This document shows positions 61,622-64,000 of a stretch of DNA of 64,000 bases, in pieces. Each line of letters begins with the position of its first letter. The stretch's first letter is position 1. Under the pieces are notes generated by a model. That model did no database searches. It worked only from the letters and a program-made list of their open reading frames with translations, and was not told the origin of the DNA. Both the position numbers and the translations under genes were made by a program. Location: the NCBI RefSeq assembly GCF_026041215.1, contig NZ_JAPEIQ010000021.1, positions 232,554 through 296,553 on the forward strand. The letters are read 5' to 3'. This stretch comes from Hoyosella sp. YIM 151337. Its GTDB lineage: Bacteria > Actinomycetota > Actinomycetes > Mycobacteriales > Mycobacteriaceae.

Positions 61622-62757
61622 GCCAATACCTCGGTGTCAGCGCGACGGTCTCGGACGCGCAGCGCCCACCCCGTCAGCAGGCCAGTGACGAGAGGCAGCC
61701 AGTACTCCCAGACACGAAATATCAGGACGGCCGCGGCTGCGAGGCCGATAGGGACGCCGAATGCGGCGAGCACTGCGGTCGCGCCAACCTCCGTCACCCC
61801 CAAACCACCAGGGATCAGCCCGATCGAAGCGAAAATTACCGACATCACGTAAGCGACAACCGCCACCAGAAAATGCTCTCCGCCGCCCACCGCCGCGAGC
61901 GCAGCCCACAGCATCGCGATACCCACAACGTCGATCCCTACCGCAAAAGCAAACGCCGGCGCGGCGGCAACGGGGCGCCGCCTGATCAGTTGCGCCACGT
62001 CGTACACCTCGTCAACCACAGCCGATTCCCCGACCGGACGCGGTGACCGGCGCCGCACCCGGTCCCAGAGCTGGAAGGGCAGCGCGTGCAGGCGCCTTAA
62101 AAAGTCCTTGTTGCGGAAAGCCGCAACCAAGAGCGCGGCCCGAACAAGAATCAGGGCCGTGAACACGGCAACTGCAACGGCTTCGGGCCACGGCAGCTTC
62201 CGATCGTGAACGGCAACGACCACTGCCGCCGCGATCGGGACGATAAATGCGAAATCCACGAATGCAACGGACAACAGATATGCAGAGTTGACCCGGGTTG
62301 CGGGCAGGTTCCGCCGCCGGGCGTCGGCGCTGAAAAACACGATGCCCGCGAGGTTGCTGGACTTCACAACGAGGTTCAGCGCGATCGCAGCGGACGTGAG
62401 CGGCACCATCCGCCCGAACTCGTGATATCCGCCTGCACCCACTGCGCGGCGGCACGCCACTTGAAGCAGGGTCCACATGCTCAGCCAGACCAGGAAAAGC
62501 CCGGTACCGACAGCGAGCCACACATGACTCGACCGCTCAACCGCTCGCTCGATATCCGGCAGATCGTGGCGGTTGAGGTAAACGACGAGGACCAGCGCGA
62601 GAACCAGCGCCGCGCCGACGACGAGGCGAACGAACCGCGAGGCGTTCACGTTTGAATTATGGGCCGCTCGGTGTGAATGCGGGCCGTTTCGAGACATGCC
62701 TGCACTATCGGCGGCTACTTGAGGAGTGTCCGACACCGTTGCCAGTAAGACGTTCAT
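61618..62757 (-). CDS. Lysylphosphatidylglycerol synthase TM region / flippase-like membrane protein
   Basis: A membrane protein of about 378 residues with seven or eight helices, of the UPF0104/MprF N-terminal type. The SLLNLVVKSSNLAG-like and SIGLIPGGLGVTEVGATAVLAAFGV segments are the family hallmarks (the latter P-G-G-x-G-x-x-E motif is clear). It is coupled by a four-base overlap to the DUF2156-rhomboid gene, so the pair may act as synthase and flippase. Several in-frame starts exist (62853, 62757, 62697); 62757 is a compromise, with the first helix about 50 residues inside. Confidence 0.72.
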   Translation of the reverse strand: MNVLLATVSDTPQVAADSAGMSRNGPHSHRAAHNSNVNASRFVRLVVGAALVLALVLVVYLNRHDLPDIERAVERSSHVWLAVGTGLFLVWLSMWTLLQVACRRAVGAGGYHEFGRMVPLTSAAIALNLVVKSSNLAGIVFFSADARRRNLPATRVNSAYLLSVAFVDFAFIVPIAAAVVVAVHDRKLPWPEAVAVAVFTALILVRAALLVAAFRNKDFLRRLHALPFQLWDRVRRRSPRPVGESAVVDEVYDVAQLIRRRPVAAAPAFAFAVGIDVVGIAMLWAALAAVGGGEHFLVAVVAYVMSVIFASIGLIPGGLGVTEVGATAVLAAFGVPIGLAAAAVLIFRVWEYWLPLVTGLLTGWALRVRDRRADTEVLA

Positions 62758-62896
62758 GTTGACGCCGGTCCCGCTTTGCACGAGTTCCGTCCCGACTGCT
62801 GCCACACAGTCCTCTGAAACCAGACCTACCCCCACCCGGGCGCGTACGCTCAAGACTCAGAAGGGAACGCCACGAATCGCGCTCCCGGGAGACGTT

Positions 62897-63480
62897 ATGC
62901 GGTGGTTGGATCACAACAGGCACTGGTCAGTGCGGGAAAGCGATGGCGGGCTGCTCTTGCTGACGCTGCATCTCCGTGATCAACTGGGCTTTGATACCCA
63001 GATCTCTGACCCTGCAATTCCGCGCCTGCGTCCTCCTGTTGATGCACAGCATGCTGAAGTGGACCCCGATGCTGCCGGACAGTTCTTTTCGTACTGGATT
63101 CAGCGGGCAATTAGTGAGATTGGCAAAGAGCTTCAGATCGAGCGTAACGAAGCCGTTTACTGGCACAACAACCTAAGCCAACTAGGCATCCCGGTCGATG
63201 CTCTGCGATGCGCGCAGACTTGGCGAGAATGCCGAGAGGACGAGGTACCCTCAGGCACCACCGGTGGACGTCTGGCGCGGGAGAGCCCACCAACCTTCCG
63301 GCTGTGATCGAGAAGCTACTGCAGTCACGCAGACTGTCATCCTTCCACATCACACTCATCACGCTGCCGCTGGAAGAAGATTGGCATTATCGATCCGCTC
63401 AGGCGCTCTTTCTCTCCCGATCACTCCGCAATAGCGAGATCAGAATGGAGCAACTGCTCGAATTATTTCCGAGCCCGTGA
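62897..63480 (+). pseudogene. Frameshifted gene of unknown function
   Basis: The ATG at 62897 has a GGGAGA ribosome binding site and encodes about 105 protein-like residues (WSVRESDGGLLLLTLHL, WIQRAISEIGKELQIERN). The frame then decays to a stop at 63307. Sequence from 63208 in another frame (GEPTNLPAVIEKLLQSRR, HITLITLPLEEDWHYRS) looks like the continuation and ends at 63480; a third frame (GENAERTRYPQAPPVDVW) may hold the middle. The simplest reading is one gene of about 190 residues with two frameshifts. Two separate small genes are possible. I do not recognise the family. The 285 bases after it (63481-63765) show no clear gene. Confidence 0.5.
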
Positions 63481-63765
63481 GCTCCGGATGTTTCTCAACA
63501 GCGTGCCCCGAGCGTGCAAAAGCAGACGCTGCACGAACAGAGTAAGTCGGGAACTGAGAGCAGTGGGCAGCATCATATCCAGCACCGCCCAAGCCACGAA
63601 CCAGAGTCCGCGCAATCAGTCAGCACCTGTAGCGGTTGGATCACTGGTCGCGGGTGGGCTGGCGCGCTCGTGTGGTTGAGCAAGGCACGATGTACCAGCC
63701 TTCTCGGACAACGTCCACTCAAACCCGTCTAGGCGGTGGCGTTAATTATCGGTTATTGCCCTCCC

Positions 63766-63943
63766 CTATCTGCCACGCCGAAGGTGGAACAGAAAGGCTG
63801 CACCCGCGCCAATGATCGCGCAAGTCAAAACTGTGTAGTAGATCCAATGCCCGGGCTCATCATTGATTGAAGAGATAAGAATTAATGAACCGAATACTAT
63901 TATTGAAAGCCACGCAAAGGAAGGGTTGCTGAAAGATTGTCGA
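63766..63943 (-). pseudogene. C-terminal fragment of a membrane protein cut by an insertion element
   Basis: On the minus strand, ending at a TAG at 63766-63768, about 60 codons encode two hydrophobic helices (FAWLSIIVFGSLILISSI and YYTVLTCAIIGAGAAFLFHL) and a basic end. No start codon is seen; the frame runs into IS21-like repeats at 63944. The fragment is AT-richer than its surroundings. It is probably what remains of a small membrane protein gene after the insertion. Confidence 0.5.
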
Positions 63944-64000
63944 CGGCAGGTGAATACTGACCCCCTGTCGGCAGTTGAATTTTGACCCCCGGGGACCCTG
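63944..64000. mobile_element. End of a probable IS21-like element (truncated by the window)
   Basis: Two direct repeats, CGGCAGGTGAATACTGACCC at 63944-63963 and CGGCAGTTGAATTTTGACCC at 63969-63988, follow at a 25-base period, both extended by further Cs. Repeated TGAATTTTGACCCC-type boxes are characteristic of IS21-family ends. The transposase genes would lie beyond the window. The insertion breaks the membrane-protein fragment at 63766-63943. Confidence 0.55.

Noticed and set aside
63488..63679. 63-residue open frame near the right end
   Set aside because: No recognisable domain, biased composition and no supporting start signal.
1..64000. tRNA, rRNA or riboswitch genes
   Set aside because: Nothing resembling a tRNA cloverleaf, rRNA segment or a known riboswitch core was seen by eye; a covariance-model search would be needed to exclude short RNAs.

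Overview
The window is high-GC DNA with densely packed genes, frequent 4-base start/stop overlaps and GTG starts. An F420-type LLM oxidoreductase, a Ddn-like domain, a DUF5313-type membrane protein, an AcrA1-like acyl-CoA reductase and mycobacterial-style IS607 and RES/Xre elements point to a mycolate-type actinomycete (Rhodococcus, Hoyosella, Nocardia or a relative). The species cannot be fixed from the sequence alone. I see no rRNA, tRNA or CRISPR array.

Layout. 0-4.6 kb: a catabolic operon (start of an aldehyde-dehydrogenase-like gene, Zn alcohol dehydrogenase, enoyl-CoA hydratase, acyl-CoA ligase) divergent from a TetR regulator. 4.7-8.6 kb: a gamma-glutamylation-type amine module (glutamine-synthetase-like ligase plus PuuD-like amidohydrolase), a protein of unknown function and an HSL-type hydrolase. 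8.7-13.7 kb: a MalT-like STAND protein without its DNA-binding domain, an Old Yellow Enzyme fused to a Ddn-like domain, and a convergent TetR gene. 13.8-14.9 kb: a decayed Xre/RES toxin-antitoxin pair. 15-21.6 kb: a tripartite tricarboxylate transporter with two binding proteins, divergent from a CitA/CitB-type two-component system.

23.3-36.5 kb is the most coherent block. A Rieske oxygenase of the glycine-betaine monooxygenase type, its ferredoxin and ferredoxin reductase, dimethylglycine oxidase, two FolD paralogues, folylpolyglutamate synthase, a short MetF-like protein and dihydropteroate synthase all lie on the minus strand. An IclR regulator and a BCCT betaine transporter are divergent. 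The proposed logic is betaine uptake, stepwise demethylation, capture of the methyl groups on tetrahydrofolate and oxidation of the one-carbon units, with folate made and polyglutamylated from the same cluster. GTTGCG-type dyads recur upstream of the transporter and of dimethylglycine oxidase.

36.5-44.4 kb: NhaA, an AcrA1-like double reductase, an esterase, a small PLDc_N-type protein, a LysR regulator, an SDR and a DUF1648-type membrane protein. 44.4-47.6 kb: an IS607-type element whose tnpB runs in frame into an AlkC-like DNA-alkylation-repair gene. 47.6-62.8 kb: FmdB zinc ribbon, NhaC antiporter, a small cysteine-rich protein under a copper-type operator, DinB-like protein, SRPBCC protein, aconitase, Excalibur protein, acyltransferase, glutaminase-STAS, an OhrR-like regulator with a strong dyad, an ABC exporter, a DUF2156-rhomboid fusion and a partner flippase-like protein. 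62.9-64 kb: decayed genes and the end of a probable IS21-like element.

Functions come from recognising family motifs by eye; no database search was possible.
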